From Styela clava (taxonomy: Eukaryota; Chordata; Ascidiacea; Stolidobranchia; Styelidae): a stretch of DNA of 64,000 bases. A model generated the notes under the pieces. That model ran no database searches. It was not told where the DNA came from and was given only the letters and a program-made list of their open reading frames with translations. Each line of letters opens with the position of its first letter. The stretch's first letter is position 1. The DNA lies in the NCBI RefSeq assembly GCF_964204865.1, contig NC_135250.1, forward strand, positions 28,635,395 through 28,699,394, given 5' to 3'. The position numbers were made by a program, and so were the translations under genes. Below are positions 36,316 through 50,280 of this stretch, piece after piece.

Positions 36316-36629
36316 ACAGACAAACAGACAAACAGACAAACAGACAAACAGACAAACAGACAAACAGACAAACAGACAAACAGACAAACGGACAAACGGA
36401 CGAACGGACGAACGGACGAACGGACGAACGGACGAACGGACGAACGGACGAACGGACGAACGGACGGACGGACGAACGGACGAACGGACGAACGGACGAA
36501 CGGACGAACGGACGAACGGACGAACGGACGAACGGACGAACGGACGAACGGACGAACGGACGAACGGACGAACGGACGAACTGACGAACGGACGAACGGA
36601 CGAACGGACGAATCGGACGAACGGACGAA
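36316..36629 (+). repeat. Minisatellite, copy 2
   Basis: AACAGACA units, then AACGGACG units with one GACGGACG and one AACTGACG variant. Joins directly to unit copy 3. Confidence 0.92.
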
Positions 36630-37099
36630 AAGCCCAGGACAGTCAGTACCTTATGGAAAACGAAAATGTTAGTTTAAGATGAGTTGTACTAGTCACTACA
36701 TGCAAAACCAATTGAGAGCAAAGTGGAGCTAGTGTGCTAATATTCGAATACATATGTCTGTAATTTTGCTCACTATTTTTATTTGCCATAGTTCAATTCA
36801 GTAATCATATTGTACCAAGGACAAATAATTGTAGTACATAATCATAATCGTAACTTTATACCGAGGTTAGCATATTATTCCCCCTACTCCCTACCGCTTC
36901 ATCCTACCTAGACAAGTTATTGTTATTTCATTACTGACCGTGTATTAGGCATTTACCAAAATTATTATGCAATCTTCCTCCGCACCCCTCCTGTCAAACT
37001 GAAATCTTTCTCGCGAAGATCAATAATAAAAAGTATCAGTATTATTTGGGGTTTCAAAATTTCCTTACCTTACGTTAATCATGATAACTGGCGCTTGCT

Positions 37100-37390
37100 T
37101 TATTTTCTTTTTGTAAGATTAGCACCGATGCGGATTAAAACTGCCATGAACAAGAATACCGCTCCAGACGTAGCGATAATAATGATCGCCGCTGTTTTAA
37201 CCGAGATCATTTCATCATCAGCTGCGTCATCAGTGTCGTCGCTATGGTGATGATGGCTATGAGTGGACTGGGATTCGCCCATTTCGTACTCCATGTGATA
37301 TTGCAGTGAATTTAGGAGATTCTTTAGATTTCTCACTACTGGATTTGCCAGTTGAGCTGATGTTTCATCACTGGTTTCAAAAAGACGCAT
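37100..37390 (-). pseudogene. Small membrane protein, copy 3, frameshifted
   Basis: Matches copies 1 and 2 up to the hydrophobic segment. A 7-bp insertion (TAAAACT at about 37136-37142, plus strand) then shifts the frame, replacing the last ~21 residues with VLIRIGANLTKRK and giving 96 residues. The hydrophobic segment is shortened but a basic tail remains. Whether the product would still be a membrane protein is unclear. Confidence 0.45.
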
Positions 37391-38067
37391 ATTTAGATGA
37401 TAAAATTATGGACTTTCATGACCGAGACTCGTGTTCCTATCTGCTACGTTTTATTGAGTTATGTGTTTATGGCTAGTATGTACAGAAACGTTAGAAAATA
37501 CAATTCGTAATGAAGGCGTGACACAACCTATTTGGACAACTTCAATCTAGTAAAAAATGTCAGCAAAAAAAATAGTTAGTTACAAGATTAGGATTTGTTC
37601 ATATTTAAAGTAAAAGCTTCCAATGATTACTTGTTACTTGTACTGAGGAATATGCCACATCATGCTTCAGATATCTTCTATTGTGAACACTCCTTGCTCA
37701 TGAAGTATCGGTTACCGATAGCATAATTGAAAGTCTAAAAATAACAACAGAGCAAAACTTAATTGTATGAACTCGAAAATCGCACAACGGTACAGGTACA
37801 GAAAAACCTTAAATTATCAAATTTCATGAAAAGATCGGAAGAAAGGCGTGACGAAGCGTTTGATTGCGACAGAGTAAAAAAGAAAAAAATGAAAATTTTA
37901 AGTCGATTGAACATTCGATTAAAACAAAAGCGATTTTCTAAACAACCATGTTGCATTACGAATACCATTCTCTCCTTTAGCCCTGTTGGACAGGAAGTGT
38001 ATATATGAATAATTTGTAATTTTTTTGCTGTTATTGTTTTCCTTATACAAAAAGTACAATAGAAGAA

Positions 38068-38599
38068 CTAAGAGTTAACTCGATGAACTTAACACTGTTG
38101 GCATTTCAGTTTGAAATTAATTTTTAAATTGAAGGTGCGTGTAGTTTACCCGGGGTGTTTTGAAAATGCTTTGAAAGTCACGAACGATAAATTATTTCTT
38201 GACTTATCGATCGACACTTTCCCGGAGTTTTGTTTTGAAAAACGCCTCATAAAAAACTTAAGTTTTTATTTTTGAGAGGATGAAAGGTTTATAATATATA
38301 AGTGTGAATTTTTATGAATTTTTTGACCCCTCTTTTCTACCAAAGAAGTCCTACTTGCAATGTCAACATCTAATGTTTAAACCAATCTGCTGTCGTTTCC
38401 GAATACTTTCGATGGTTATGTGCAAGAAGATTGCTGACTGCTCAACGTCGTAATGCCGTTCTATGGGTTGCAATTTAGAAATACTTCTAAAAGCTATTTC
38501 CATAAATCGTCATAACTTATCTTTTGTTAAAGACCTCTGGAATATAAACCACAAAATAGTAACCAATGGATATTTTATTCATTCAGTGTCGCATTTTCG
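38068..38599 (-). repeat. Inverted gene-2-like intron 8 segment, copy 3
   Basis: Same 532-bp segment and junctions as in copies 1 and 2. Confidence 0.87.
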
Positions 38600-38695
38600 A
38601 TATTTCATTCTTCATTCTATCATGCGCACAAGTAGGAAATAAATTATTGAAAACTAATATTCATTTAACAATAATATTATATTTCTGTATTTCAA

Positions 38696-38929
38696 GTCGT
38701 TCAGAACATTTGGGCAGTTCATTATAACCCAAAATATTGCGAAAACCCGAGAGAATTTCGACCAGAGAGACATTGTCTAGGAGAATAACTTGCATAAATG
38801 GATCTTTATATATTTTTAACGGGGATAATACAAAAGTTAAAAGTGTTTCGCACCCTGGCAAGTCCCTTCCTTCATTCAATGACGGCGTGTTCTGCATGGT
38901 TATATACGAGCCACCCAGTTTGATGTCGT
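38696..38929 (+). pseudogene. P450 exon 9 fragment, copy 3
   Basis: Same lesions as copies 1 and 2: bad acceptor, ~63-bp deletion before HCLG, two stops. Confidence 0.9.
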
Positions 38930-38984
38930 TTTATTTTGTGATTGAGAAAAATCACCTATATATAATTGTAAGCAATAACATATA

Positions 38985-39363
38985 AACAGACAAACAGACA
39001 AACAGACAAACAGACAAACAGACAAACGGACAAACGGACGAACGGACGAACGGACGAACGGACGAACGGACGAACGGACGAACGGACGAACGGACGAACG
39101 GACGAACGGACGAACGGACGAACGGACGAACGGACGAACGGACGAACGGACGAACGGACGAACGGACGAACGGACGAACGGACGAACGGACGAACGGACG
39201 AACGGACGAACGGACGAACGGACGAACGGACGAACGGACGAACGGACGAACGGACAAACGGACAAACGGTCAAACGGACAAACGGACAAACGGACAAACG
39301 GACAAACGGACAAACAGACAAACAAATACCTATCAACATACTTACCGATTAAAATTGATAAGT
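38985..39363 (+). repeat. Minisatellite copy 3 with palindromic end
   Basis: AACAGACA, then a long AACGGACG run, then AACGGACA and AACAGACA again at the right, so the array is roughly symmetrical. It ends in 'AAATACCTATCAACAT' and the palindrome 39340-39363. Compared with gene 2's 3' flank, which has no array, this marks an insertion between 'AGCAATAAC' and 'AATGATT'. Confidence 0.9.
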
Positions 39364-42223
39364 AATGATTTAAATATTACAATACAAAATGTCCTTGTAC
39401 TTAGGAGATCAGCAAATAAAACATATTATTTTTAAAAAATGTACTTTTAACGATATCACTTGACAGAAAATAATTTTCTGTGTAAAAATAAACTTTTACG
39501 GGGACTAAAAAAAATTTGTAAAATCAACTTCTATTTATTCGTTTCATTCTTTCTTTTGTAACGCTACCAACAAGACGAAATCGTTTAGCAATTACGACAT
39601 AATATCCAAACATAATTTTTTTTTTAATTTATGAATAATTAGGAATCAACTTTCATATAAGAATTTTATAAATTGCCGATAAGAAACTATTTTTATGCTT
39701 TGTATCGTTATCAAGTAATTTTCTCAGAAAACAAATATCAATGACATAAAAAATGATAACGATGTATAATATTTGTTGTTGAAGTACATGTCATAATTCT
39801 TAATTAACAGAAAATTTTTAATAAAACAATATTTCATTTCGTCTCATCACATGGTGTAATAAAATAGGTATGCAATGCCAAACTTGAGTGATCACGCTCT
39901 CTCCATAGTATCGACAAAGGTATTAGTGAAAGTTTGTAATATTATTCAAGGATTTGCACGTCTTTTGCAAGAGACAAACTCGAAACAACAGCGTAAATCA
40001 CCTTTACTATCATTTTAAAATTTTTGGGGTCGGAAAAAAGAACGATTGTATTTTATTTTACTTTTCGCGATTTTTAATTCAGAAAATGCTCCGTACATGA
40101 AATCACTGATGGTAATAGGAAGTTGCTGTAATTTGAGAAGACATTCCGGTTTAACCACAGATCTTCGTTTTTGGCGAGGGCACCAAAACCATCAAACAAA
40201 CTGATATGTGGCATTTAGTAAAGAAGTTAAACAAATTGCGGCAATCATATTTTTGCAGCGTCCGAATAAACATTGGTAACCGCAGACGAGACGAATTTTT
40301 TGACAAAACGTGTTCAACATATATATGTCATTACTTACGTAAGCAAAGTCTACGCGCCAATAAAATGTAAACGATATATATTATGCTTAAGTTGCAAACT
40401 TAAAATAAATATTGTTTGTCAAACAGATGTCGCAATACAGTAAAAATGGCAACTAAGATATGCTTTTCTAAAATGTTTCGATATAAAGAGGCGATACTTC
40501 AATGTATAGACACGAAGGTCCATCGTATGTCTAAGACAGTGCAATTGGAGTCAGACTTAGGAGTGATCGTATGTGATAATTTCATCGTTTTCGTCGGAGC
40601 CGAGGTCAAATTTTTCAAATTTACCGATTCAGAATTAAAATTTTAAAATTCTTGACATTGCATTATGATCCAGCATTTCAAAGTTTTAATAGTAATAAAG
40701 TACACATTTCTAAACAGATGAACACATCATTGAAATTAAAGAGGGCGTTTTATTACCGAAATTTCAATTTTTTGAGAAGTCGCTGAAGTCGTGGTAAAAA
40801 TTCCTATTGAACTGAAGTCGTGACTAAAATTGGAGTCAAATAAATTTCAATTTGGATTAAAAATTTAAATCGTATATATATATTCTTTTTGTCAATGAAA
40901 ATCACAAAATACTTACGCTTTATACAAAAACACCTGGTCAAAGGCACGATACATTTTTGATAAACTAAAACACAGACATATGAAGATTGTAAAGAATAAG
41001 ACTTCTATTTTATTTGTTGCTTATGAAACAAACTATGTATCTACTAGACTAATTTTAATTCCTTGCTGTAATTTTGTAAAAAAAATTATGAAAATGTAAA
41101 TTTACAAACCGAGACGATGCGTTTAGCGGGCCAAATGTGGGTCGGTTTAATTAAGTCAGTCCTAAACAGACTGAAAATCAGCAATAGCACTGAAAATGTA
41201 TAGTTCTAAGAGTAAATAAAATATCAAGCTTCATCACACTATAATCCCGAAAAAGAAATTGGCCAGTAGCCCAGGAATGAAGCACCGTAATCCCTCAATT
41301 TTATCATCGCCCTTACGCTAGGTGAGGTAAAAACATATGTAATATGTAACTCGGAATGTATGAATGTACAAGCTTGCTAGTGGGAGAAGGTTAACCTCAT
41401 TTATTGGTTAAATTTGATGTTCTCTTTGTACATGATTGACGTAGAAAATCTGCAAATGTGCAAAGTTGCCAAAACGTCGAATGGTTGCAATGCCATGTTG
41501 TTGTGATTTTGAATTTGAGTAAGCGTATTCAGGTGAATAAGTAACATAATCTATGGGACCGTCTTCTATATAAAATGTGACATTTTTCCAGCAAACCCCA
41601 GTTTGCTATGACCATAAACTAGAATTCATAGAGCTCTCGAAAGACTAAATGCTGGGGGAAATAATGGATAGCATAGAATTCTCCTATTCATCCGGGGTGA
41701 GAGAGAAAACCCCATGAGACAGCTTATTGCTATGAAGTACCACGGCATTTCGTCCAGTGCATCCAGTTATTCGTCTCCGAAATATGTACATTATTTTATA
41801 TATCCAACAGTGTCATATTAATCAACCCATTTGGTAAATGCGGACTGTGGACTGTGAAATTGCATAATATCATAAAAGTATTTGCCATAATGTATACCTT
41901 CTTACATAAATATGGCACTGATGTGGCAAACAAATTTTTATACAATATTTTCAGGCTTCCAGTCTTAACTATGCGTTGTATGAAAAACCACTAAAATGTG
42001 AAGAAGCGATGCTCCTTACGAAAGGATAGAAGAATCCATTTGAATTGAAATCGACGTACAAATTTATTTCCTTTATTGTTTACATATCGTCTAACATTGT
42101 AGCTGTTTGTGAAAAACATTTTTCTAAGCGACATTGCATTAAAATACCCTTTTATTTGCAGAATTTTATTATTTCAAGCTCGTGTAAAAGTAAACTTGTT
42201 GATATTGTTGAGAGCCTTACAAC
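39364..42223. other. 5' spacer of gene 4
   Basis: Non-coding as far as can be seen. Very close to 53391-56180 and more distantly related to 19191-22155. The frame at 40416-40646 is partly preserved at 54415-54654 with an indel, but it is absent from the older copy near 20265, so I do not call it. A conserved 'TTTTCAGGCTTC' near 41955, about 270 bp before the ATG, might be a 5'-UTR splice acceptor. Confidence 0.65.
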
Positions 42224-45200
42224 ATGACTGCTTTCGAATATATCGACTATCCAACGGCTTTCTCTGGTGTGGCAGCTTTTATGCTATGCTGCTACTTACA
42301 GAAAAGACCAAAGAATTTTCCACCGGGTCCTCATGGTCTACCTCTTGTCGGGTATATTCCGTTTTTTGGAAAAAATCCTGCAGAGACTTTAAGACAAATG
42401 AAAGTGAAATATGGATCTGTTATGTCTGTTCCATTTGGACGTGAAAATTGGGTAGTTTTGAACGACTTTGACGTCATTCATGAGGTGAGAAAACGTTTAA
42501 TGATTGATTCAAGATATGTTATAATTGAAGAGCATATTACGGTGTAAAAGAATTATCATTGAAATATAATAAATTTTAATTTATATAATCGTTTTATGAA
42601 CGATCTCATCAATTGTCTAATAATAGTCCTTCAAAATATAATCCACCAAGGTATTCAGACCAGCAAACCCCCAAAATGCAATCTGCGGCGCAATGCTTCA
42701 TACTTTCATCACGAAGATTAAATCGACGCGTAATTTGTGATTTGAGCAGCCTATACCGAATCTCAAAGTCATATTTCGATTTTCTTTTATTTGATTTGCT
42801 TACTGAATGTTTATTCAAAAAGGAAACTCATGACACTTGTAAAATAGTCTAGAATCTAGATAGATATAAACTTTTGTGCAAATCGTTCAAGATTACTTAC
42901 ACTTTTGGATACAATATACACAAACAGAAAGTCATGGCTTGATTAAATTTTCTTCCCTTTTGCGAATAATTAAAAAAATCATGTTTTTTTTCGGGTCACC
43001 CTGCTGACTTGAAATAATTCTATTCTTCTGTGACATGTTACATTTGTTCAGGCACTGGTAAAGCAGGGTGAGAAGTTTTCTGGACGACCTCATAACATTG
43101 CATACGAGCTTATATCAAAAGGTGGAGGTTTCCTGAATTTGGATTACGGCCCAATATGGAAAGCTTTACACAAATTTGGCGGGGTTACTTTAAGAGGGTA
43201 AGTACCCAGAAGCAATGAATTAATAATATTATTATTCTCATGTATAAATTAATTTTTGAATTCCCATGCTTCAGTACTTAAATATAGTAGCAGTCACTAG
43301 AAGAGTATGACTCTTTGGTTTGCTAATTCATTTCTGTGCGATATTTCAACCCAAAATAGCATTTTTTTGATAATATGGCTTACCTTCAGTTTAGCCCTTA
43401 GATCTGTTTGAATATCCCGGAAATCAGCTAAAATATTACACGCACATATGGCTCAATGGCAGTTTATTTGAATATTTATCCTTTGCTATAATTTTACTGA
43501 CATAATTTTTTTATAACAGGGCTGGAGTTGGCAAAAAAGAAATGGAGGAAAATATTGTCGAAGAAACAAAGTTTTTGATAGAAACGTTGGCAACACAGAA
43601 TGGACAGGCATTTCAAGTAAGGTTTTATGCTATTAACCCTAGTTACAGGGTGACAGTTTAAAAGTGTGTTTTTCTCGAAGAACCCCTGTGCAATAGTTGT
43701 TTGAAATTGTTATTAACTATGAATATATATGATAGAAACAATGCTTGGTGAATTAAAATGTTTTAAAGTTAAAGTGTAAGACATTTACTAATAGTGGCAA
43801 ACCTAATAGGTAATGTCATAAAACAAAATCCATATTATTTGAAACATATTTAAGCAGGACGAAAGTATTTATTCAAGGTGTCATAGATTACGGAATTTTT
43901 GTGTACGACCACACACAACCAAACATCCGAGTTTACATCCTATGTGTTTTTGACGAAACAATGTTAGTCGCATTATGAATTTTATTTTTTTTGATAGGCC
44001 AAAATGCAAACGTCGAGGCATTTAATACTTGAGCAGTCATTCATATCTAACGATATTTATTTGGGCTAGCTGATGGAAAACACAACACATTTTGTAAAAG
44101 TAACAGTACTGTATTTTGCAAATATATTTTTGGTTTTCCTATTTAATTGAAAGTATCAAATTTTTTTTTCGATCTTAGGCACTTCTCAATTAGGAATATT
44201 AATCACACAATACAGCCTTGTAAATAAATGCATTATACTATTTTACATATTGATTGATTTGGTCTTTCTTATTTCTTTCAGATGAAATTGACCTCGGCTG
44301 TTTCGAATATTATTAGTCGTATAATATTGGGTTCAAGATCTGACTACAACGACGAAATGATGAAACAAATAATTGAAATATTGAGAAAAAAGTAATATTT
44401 ATTTTAAATACAAGAGTGCAATGATCAAATATTATGGCACGACATATGCTTAATAGTATCTAGGGATTGATTAAAGATGGAATAAGTAGACCAGATTTCA
44501 AAAATAGACAAGGCAGGAATTTAATGAAAATTACGGGTTTGATTTGTTAATGATTGAAAATAAACCTGGCGTGACAGCTCGTATATTGGTTACGAGCTTC
44601 TTGTCAGCATTCTGTTCTGTATGAAAAATTACATCATTTGTCTAACAGAAATAGATCTTTCGGATATTATGACAATACTTGTTCATATCGAGAGTATGGT
44701 AAAGTAAATAAAAGTGAAATTATAATAAAAATAACTCCATTCAATGAAAAAGGTATATGTCGATTTTTACCGTTACAAAACAAAGCTGAATATCAAATAA
44801 TGGAGATGAATATTAGATTGATATGTAAAACCTAAATTACTCCAATTTAAAACTGCAAGCTACACACCTGAAATTCTGGAATATAAAGTAAAGTCAAAAA
44901 TGAGAAGATACCAGATAAAGGTGATCAATTTTACATCAATTTTGACTCCTTTAATCTTTTTTCAAAATTCACAGCTTTGCAGACACGCCCCATGCGCGTA
45001 AGATGGGTACGCTTTCATTGGCTCCTATATTAAGGTTTATCCCTCCATTCCGCAATATTGCAAAGGATACGGCTGATGATGCGGACTTCTTGATTGGTGA
45101 GAATTATAGCATTTATTTGTCTATAGTTTAAAAATTATTTTGGCTTATATAGTATAGTGGCAACGTATGCTAATGTGTATCTATTCGATTGGATTAATAC

Positions 45201-48200
45201 TTTTTCAGGCGATCTTGTGTAGAGAAGCAATACTTTCCAGGAAAAAAAATTCACAATTTTGAAAGATATTACGATAGGGTGGAAAAAGTTATAAACAATA
45301 AATTTGCAGATAATTTAAATGAAATTTTTTAAACATTTAATATCTTTTGGAAAAGTTATTTTTGAACGATTATTCCCCTATTTGCTCTGATTATAAGTTT
45401 ACAGAAATTTTGAACTAGAAATTTGAAAATAAGACTAAATATTTCTTTAAAAAAATCTTTTTTTTTATTTCTTTCATTATAAGAGATCTATTCATGTCAT
45501 TGGCTCCAAGCAATGACCTGTAAAGGAATCACTGATATCAAACGACATGTAATTACTAAACCTTTCTCCAGAAAAATAGATACTACAAAGGATTTAAATT
45601 TTGATGCGTTTATTATGTAAAATCAATATCTAACAATACCTAATGCAAAATGAATAAAAGTTTAATATAAAAAACTTTGAATTTTTTTGATGAAAAAACA
45701 ATTGACCTAAGTATTTTCAGTCCCCCAATGGGTCGAGTAACACTGAAATGATACCATCCAAGTGATGTTGGAAATATCTGAACAGAGATATGGAATCTGC
45801 AATAACAACATATAGACAAATCTAACGCTTCAGCACTAGGCTAAAAATATGGCCCAACTCTAACCTGATACACATACTGCGTTCCGGTTTTCGCGTTCAT
45901 GGATCACCTGAAATTAGGGCCTAACTCTAACCTGGTCCACATAATGAGTTTCAATTTCCGCCATCTTGGTTCACATACGTCGGGAGTACTACCGTATCTA
46001 TTATATATTTGATAATAATAATTCTTAAATTGACATGTATCTTGAATTTGTTCCTAGAATACATACGTGATATTATCAACGAACACGAAGCGAAACTTGA
46101 CGAGCTGGACATCCGAGACGTCACTGATGCGTTTCTCATTGAGATTAAAAAAAGTCATAAAGATGACAGTGCTTTTAATGTGAGCTTTTTAATATGTTGA
46201 GAAATCCTTCCACCTTCCATATATTTTATTCGAGTACATTCGATTTGTATTATATTTTTTCTTCAAATTTATTTGCAGAAAGACCAACTCATCTATTTTG
46301 TTCGAGATCTGTTCAACGCCGGAACAACAACTACAAGCAGCACATTGACATGGGCTTTGTTAGCTTTTGCGCATTATCCCAAGTATCAAGAAAAAATTGC
46401 GGAAGAAATTCTGGAAACTTTGGGTAAGAGTTTAAATTTTGCAGTGTTTTAATACAGGCTTCTGCTTTACTTAAAATAATGTTTAAAAAACTGAGTTTTT
46501 ACACACATGTTAGAATAGATCACATTTTGATTTTGAGAAAAGAAATTGAAATAAAAAAATCAAACCTAATGTAAACTTAATCAGGTTTCTTTCAAAATTG
46601 CAAAAAACTTGATTTAACCAATTTGTTAATAGATTTGGTCTTATTAGATCAAAATAGGAGTATTTCGGAAAAAATGTACCTGAATTTAAGTTTTGATAAA
46701 AATGTAATTGGGTCGAAACACAAAATTACGAATATGGAATTGGTGCAATTTAGCAAGTTAATTATTTACATGAAAATGGATAAATAGTTTTATGACTTAT
46801 ACTCATTAAATAAAAAGTAAATTAAACTAAATAAATTAAATTTTAATCTTAAAACATATAGCATGATTATTCCGATTAACAACGTGATTTAGAATTTATA
46901 AACTCGTATATACTAAATAACTACATTAATCTGCAAATTCCGAACTGTAACGAAATTTTGAAGTTTCTTTCCCTTTTTTGCTGTTTACGTTCAGACATTT
47001 GACATACTTTTAAAAATACAGCAATTTTACCTTCGTTTTTATTTTGTTGTGCTATTTTGCAGGCGAGGACGGAGTTACATCAATGAAACATCGAAATGAA
47101 ATGCCATTTACTTGTGCTTTCATACAAGAACTAATGAGACATAGATTGTTGGCCCCATTGAGCTTGCTTCACAAGACCACCGAAGAAGCGACTCTGAATG
47201 GATACACTATTCCGAAAGACACAAACGTAAGTTTGCTAATGAATAGAATTAGTTATTCCTGTATTCAAAATTGCATGATTTTCAGCTTAAACCAGACATG
47301 CAGTTACTATATAGTTGTACTACAAAAAGGGGCGATGCAGACTCCACAAAGGGATCGTGTTCGAGTCCTAGTTTTCTATTGATATAAAACATGTTTTGAC
47401 TGGATACACGCTCATAATTGCACGTAGTCATCATAATTAGAATAGCTGCATTAATTAGAATCTTTCAATTAACGTGCCCACTAGGGATTTTCAGTTTTTT
47501 TGCGACGCGATGACGTCGTGTTTGAAGCGTTGAAATTAACTTTTTTTCCATAGCAGATTATTTATCACCGTTGGAAATTCTTTACCCTCTTACCTCACAC
47601 TGAATGTAATAATCAATGAATCGTTAGATATCAGTTTCCGTTCAAACGAAAGTGCTGGTTATTGAAAATTGTAATCACATGCAATCATTTGTGCCACACC
47701 TTTTATTTAAAAGCAAGATTGCATTTCAAAACCGTTTGTTTATTTGTTGAAGACTATGTTCAGCTTTATAATTCAACTTCCGCCAAACGCAACTTCAAAT
47801 GTAACTTTAAAACATATTCAGCCATTGACGTATGCGAATAAAAGCCAAATAAACTCTGTATAGGCGTACATTATATGTGCAGTGCATAAATTCCATGAAT
47901 AGTATCGAAAGTTCAACAAACCATAAGAAAATTTGCTTACAATAGTTTCGAATTCACACACCGAATTATCAGTTTATCATTGTGCAAATAACTGATCACC
48001 TGATCTAACATGAGCAAAATTAATTTGTCAGTATTGGAAAGAATATCTGCGGTCTTACAATCGTTGTAGTTAATTAAATTTACGTTTGTGTTGGAGCAGG
48101 CATTTGGCCTCATCAAATGTGCGAAACATCTAATACCAAATAATTTTGACGACATTAAGCATAATATATAAATATCAATATTGATGCTTTATTCAAATAT

Positions 48201-48526
48201 TTTTTCAGGTCGCTCCAAATCTTTGGGCAGTTCATTTTGACCCGGAACACTTCAAAAACCCGGAAGAATTTCAACCTGAGAGATTTCTCGACCGTGACGG
48301 AAAATTCATCAAATCAAATCACGTGATCCCGTTTTCAATCGGTCCTCGACACTGCATTGGCGAACAACTTGCAAGGATGGAAATCTTCATTTTTCTGACC
48401 GGAATCATACAAAAGCTTAAAGTGGTGCCCAATCAAGAAAAACCGCTACCATCTTTTTTTAGTGGTGGGTGCGACATTATATCATACGAACCCCCAACGT
48501 TTGATGTTATTTTCGAACACCGTTAA
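42224..48526 (+). CDS. Cytochrome P450, CYP2-like, gene 4 (9 exons)
   Basis: Exons: 42224-42484, 43052-43197, 43520-43616, 44282-44391, 44975-45096, 46058-46179, 46279-46423, 47063-47226, 48209-48526, giving 494 residues with no lesion. Motif positions are the same as in gene 3: PPGP 33-36, W123/His127, AGTTTTSS 300-307 (Thr303 for the acid, Thr304 kept), E357-R360, PERF 412-415, FSIGPRHCIG with Cys438. Distinctive changes include FADTPHARK at the start of exon 5 and an end in FEHR instead of FERR. Intron 6 is only 99 bp against 451 bp in gene 3. The 5' flank, exon 1, intron 1 and early exon 2 resemble gene 5; later exons and introns resemble gene 3, suggesting a mosaic origin. Confidence 0.93.
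45841..45990 (+). mobile_element. Left-truncated MITE in gene 4 intron 5
   Basis: Same insertion as in genes 3 and 5, but the left half is deleted: 'CAGCACTAGG' joins directly to 'CTAAAAATATGGCC'. The doubled right segment seen in gene 3 is also present here. Ends CGGGAGTACT, then ACCGTATC, the decayed right target repeat. Confidence 0.82.
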
Positions 48527-50280
48527 ATGTTTTTTTTTTTTTTAATTTCTTTAATACAGGTCAAGTTTACATCGTTATTTTATGAACAAATTTCTTAATC
48601 TCCTGAAAAAAGCGGATATCATCACGATGAAAGTTAATAGTTATATTTTTTGTTAATTTGTTTTGATAGAAAATAACCCTTTGATACATTATAGTTTGGA
48701 AAAATTTTGCCAATATATATAAAAAACTGAAACATCACATAGAGTCGCATAACTTAAACTTGACCTCATATTTGCAATAATTTAAACGCATTCAGTGTGT
48801 AAAATTAAAAAGATCATAAGTGATAATTAGTTGTAATATCATTTGCCAATAATACTCATATATAATTCATAAAGATGCCTCATTTATGTGGCTAACGATT
48901 TTCGGCAGTAGCAACTTTGTTGTAATGTTTTTTTTGTTTTGATGCAAACTCGTTCAAATTCTCGCAAGAAAAATTTTCAATGAATCACAATGTTATGTTG
49001 TTATCACGAAGCCACAATTAAACAAAAATAAACAATTTTTCATTCATATTCCGTTATTTGTGGCATTTGGCTTCATATTGCTTGATTTTAGTTTAACAGC
49101 CTTGATTATAAATAATGTTTTATTACAATTTTATGTGTGTATATATATATTACATCATAATAATTGTATTCGTTGTTTGCCAAATATATATAAATATTAA
49201 AATAGACATATGATTGTTCATCAAATTAGAGGTAGCTATAGTACGCGTCTTTGTTTTGAATTGGCACTAGACGGGCACTTGCTTAACGTATGTAGGCGAG
49301 AATTTCAGATTTTGCGATACTAAACTTGAAAGGAAAAAAGCTGAGGGTAGTGTTACCCCAAGAAAGAACCGATGATTTTGTTAGGCTTGTGGGATGTTTT
49401 CACAATCGTTGTTGTGAAAAAAAATCGCCTTTCTCGCTTTCACATTTTACTAGTCGGCGGTTATTAGTATAGTTTCCCAACTTGTTATAGAAATTTGTTC
49501 ATTCTAATTAGGGACCCTGCCCTAGTTATTAGTTAGATGACAACAAATTTTGAACTACCATAAGTTGCGCTGTCAAAGACTGTTACTAGCTGTGGGAACC
49601 ACATTTAGGAAGTCTCATCAGCCAAAGTTTTCTAAGTTGTCCAATTTCCACGTTCTTACTAAAATTCTTTAAATTCTGCTCTATACAAGCTCTATACGAA
49701 GTTTAGCAAAATTTGAAATAGAAAGGACACCATAATAAAAACAGATAAAACTAATAAAACTTGTTATCCAGGGAATCCTTCCTCCTATGATCTACTTTAC
49801 GTCATACGCACTTTTCTGGCACGGTGGATCGTCATTATATAAACATTTATTTTTGTTTTTTAAATATTTGAATTTTTCAATAAAACAAAAATTGCACATA
49901 ACTCAATGTAATTTATGCATAGATAGATGTAAATAAAAAGGTAGTATAATTTCAAATATTTTAAATGTTGTAATTGATTTAAAAACTTTTGCATAGATGA
50001 ATCGGCTTTACAAATTTATTCCTTTTAATGAGAAGGCGTAGTCAGTCGTGATGAAAATATACGTTTTTTTGAAGATGTGTTTGAGGTAGTCCAACAAAAG
50101 CAAAACTACGGAAACCAACACCTTACCCATCTCCATTACGAGAATGATCTTTTTTCTTATCACATTTAATAATACACAAATTGATTTAACACGGTATGAA
50201 TGATATGAATATATAGATCATTTGTCGTTTTACGTGATAGGTGGGCGTTCAGCGTATTTTAGAGATGTGTCTTTAGCAAG
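48527..50280. other. 3' flank of gene 4
   Basis: Non-coding, homologous to the flanks after genes 3 and 5 with several deletions. No MITE at the place occupied in the gene 3 copy. A copy of 'TGTGTCTTTAGCAAGCCCAG' at 50264-50283 marks the start of the fourth unit copy. Confidence 0.7.

Larger units (their letters stand above)
33977..36631. repeat. ~2.6 kb tandem unit, copy 2 of 3
   Basis: Period 2,655, nearly identical to copies 1 and 3. The extra length relative to copy 1 is in the minisatellite. Confidence 0.92.
36632..39363. repeat. ~2.6 kb tandem unit, copy 3 of 3, with intact right end
   Basis: The last copy continues through its minisatellite into the link 'AAATACCTATCAACATAC' and the palindrome at 39340-39363, and then into the spacer shared with genes 2/3. 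It therefore shows the original right border of the unit. Confidence 0.9.

Noticed and set aside
40416..40646. 76-codon frame (MSNRCRNTV...), with a relative at 54415-54654
   Set aside because: The two copies differ by indels that change the frame, and the older homologous spacer near 20265 has no matching frame. It is treated as non-coding.
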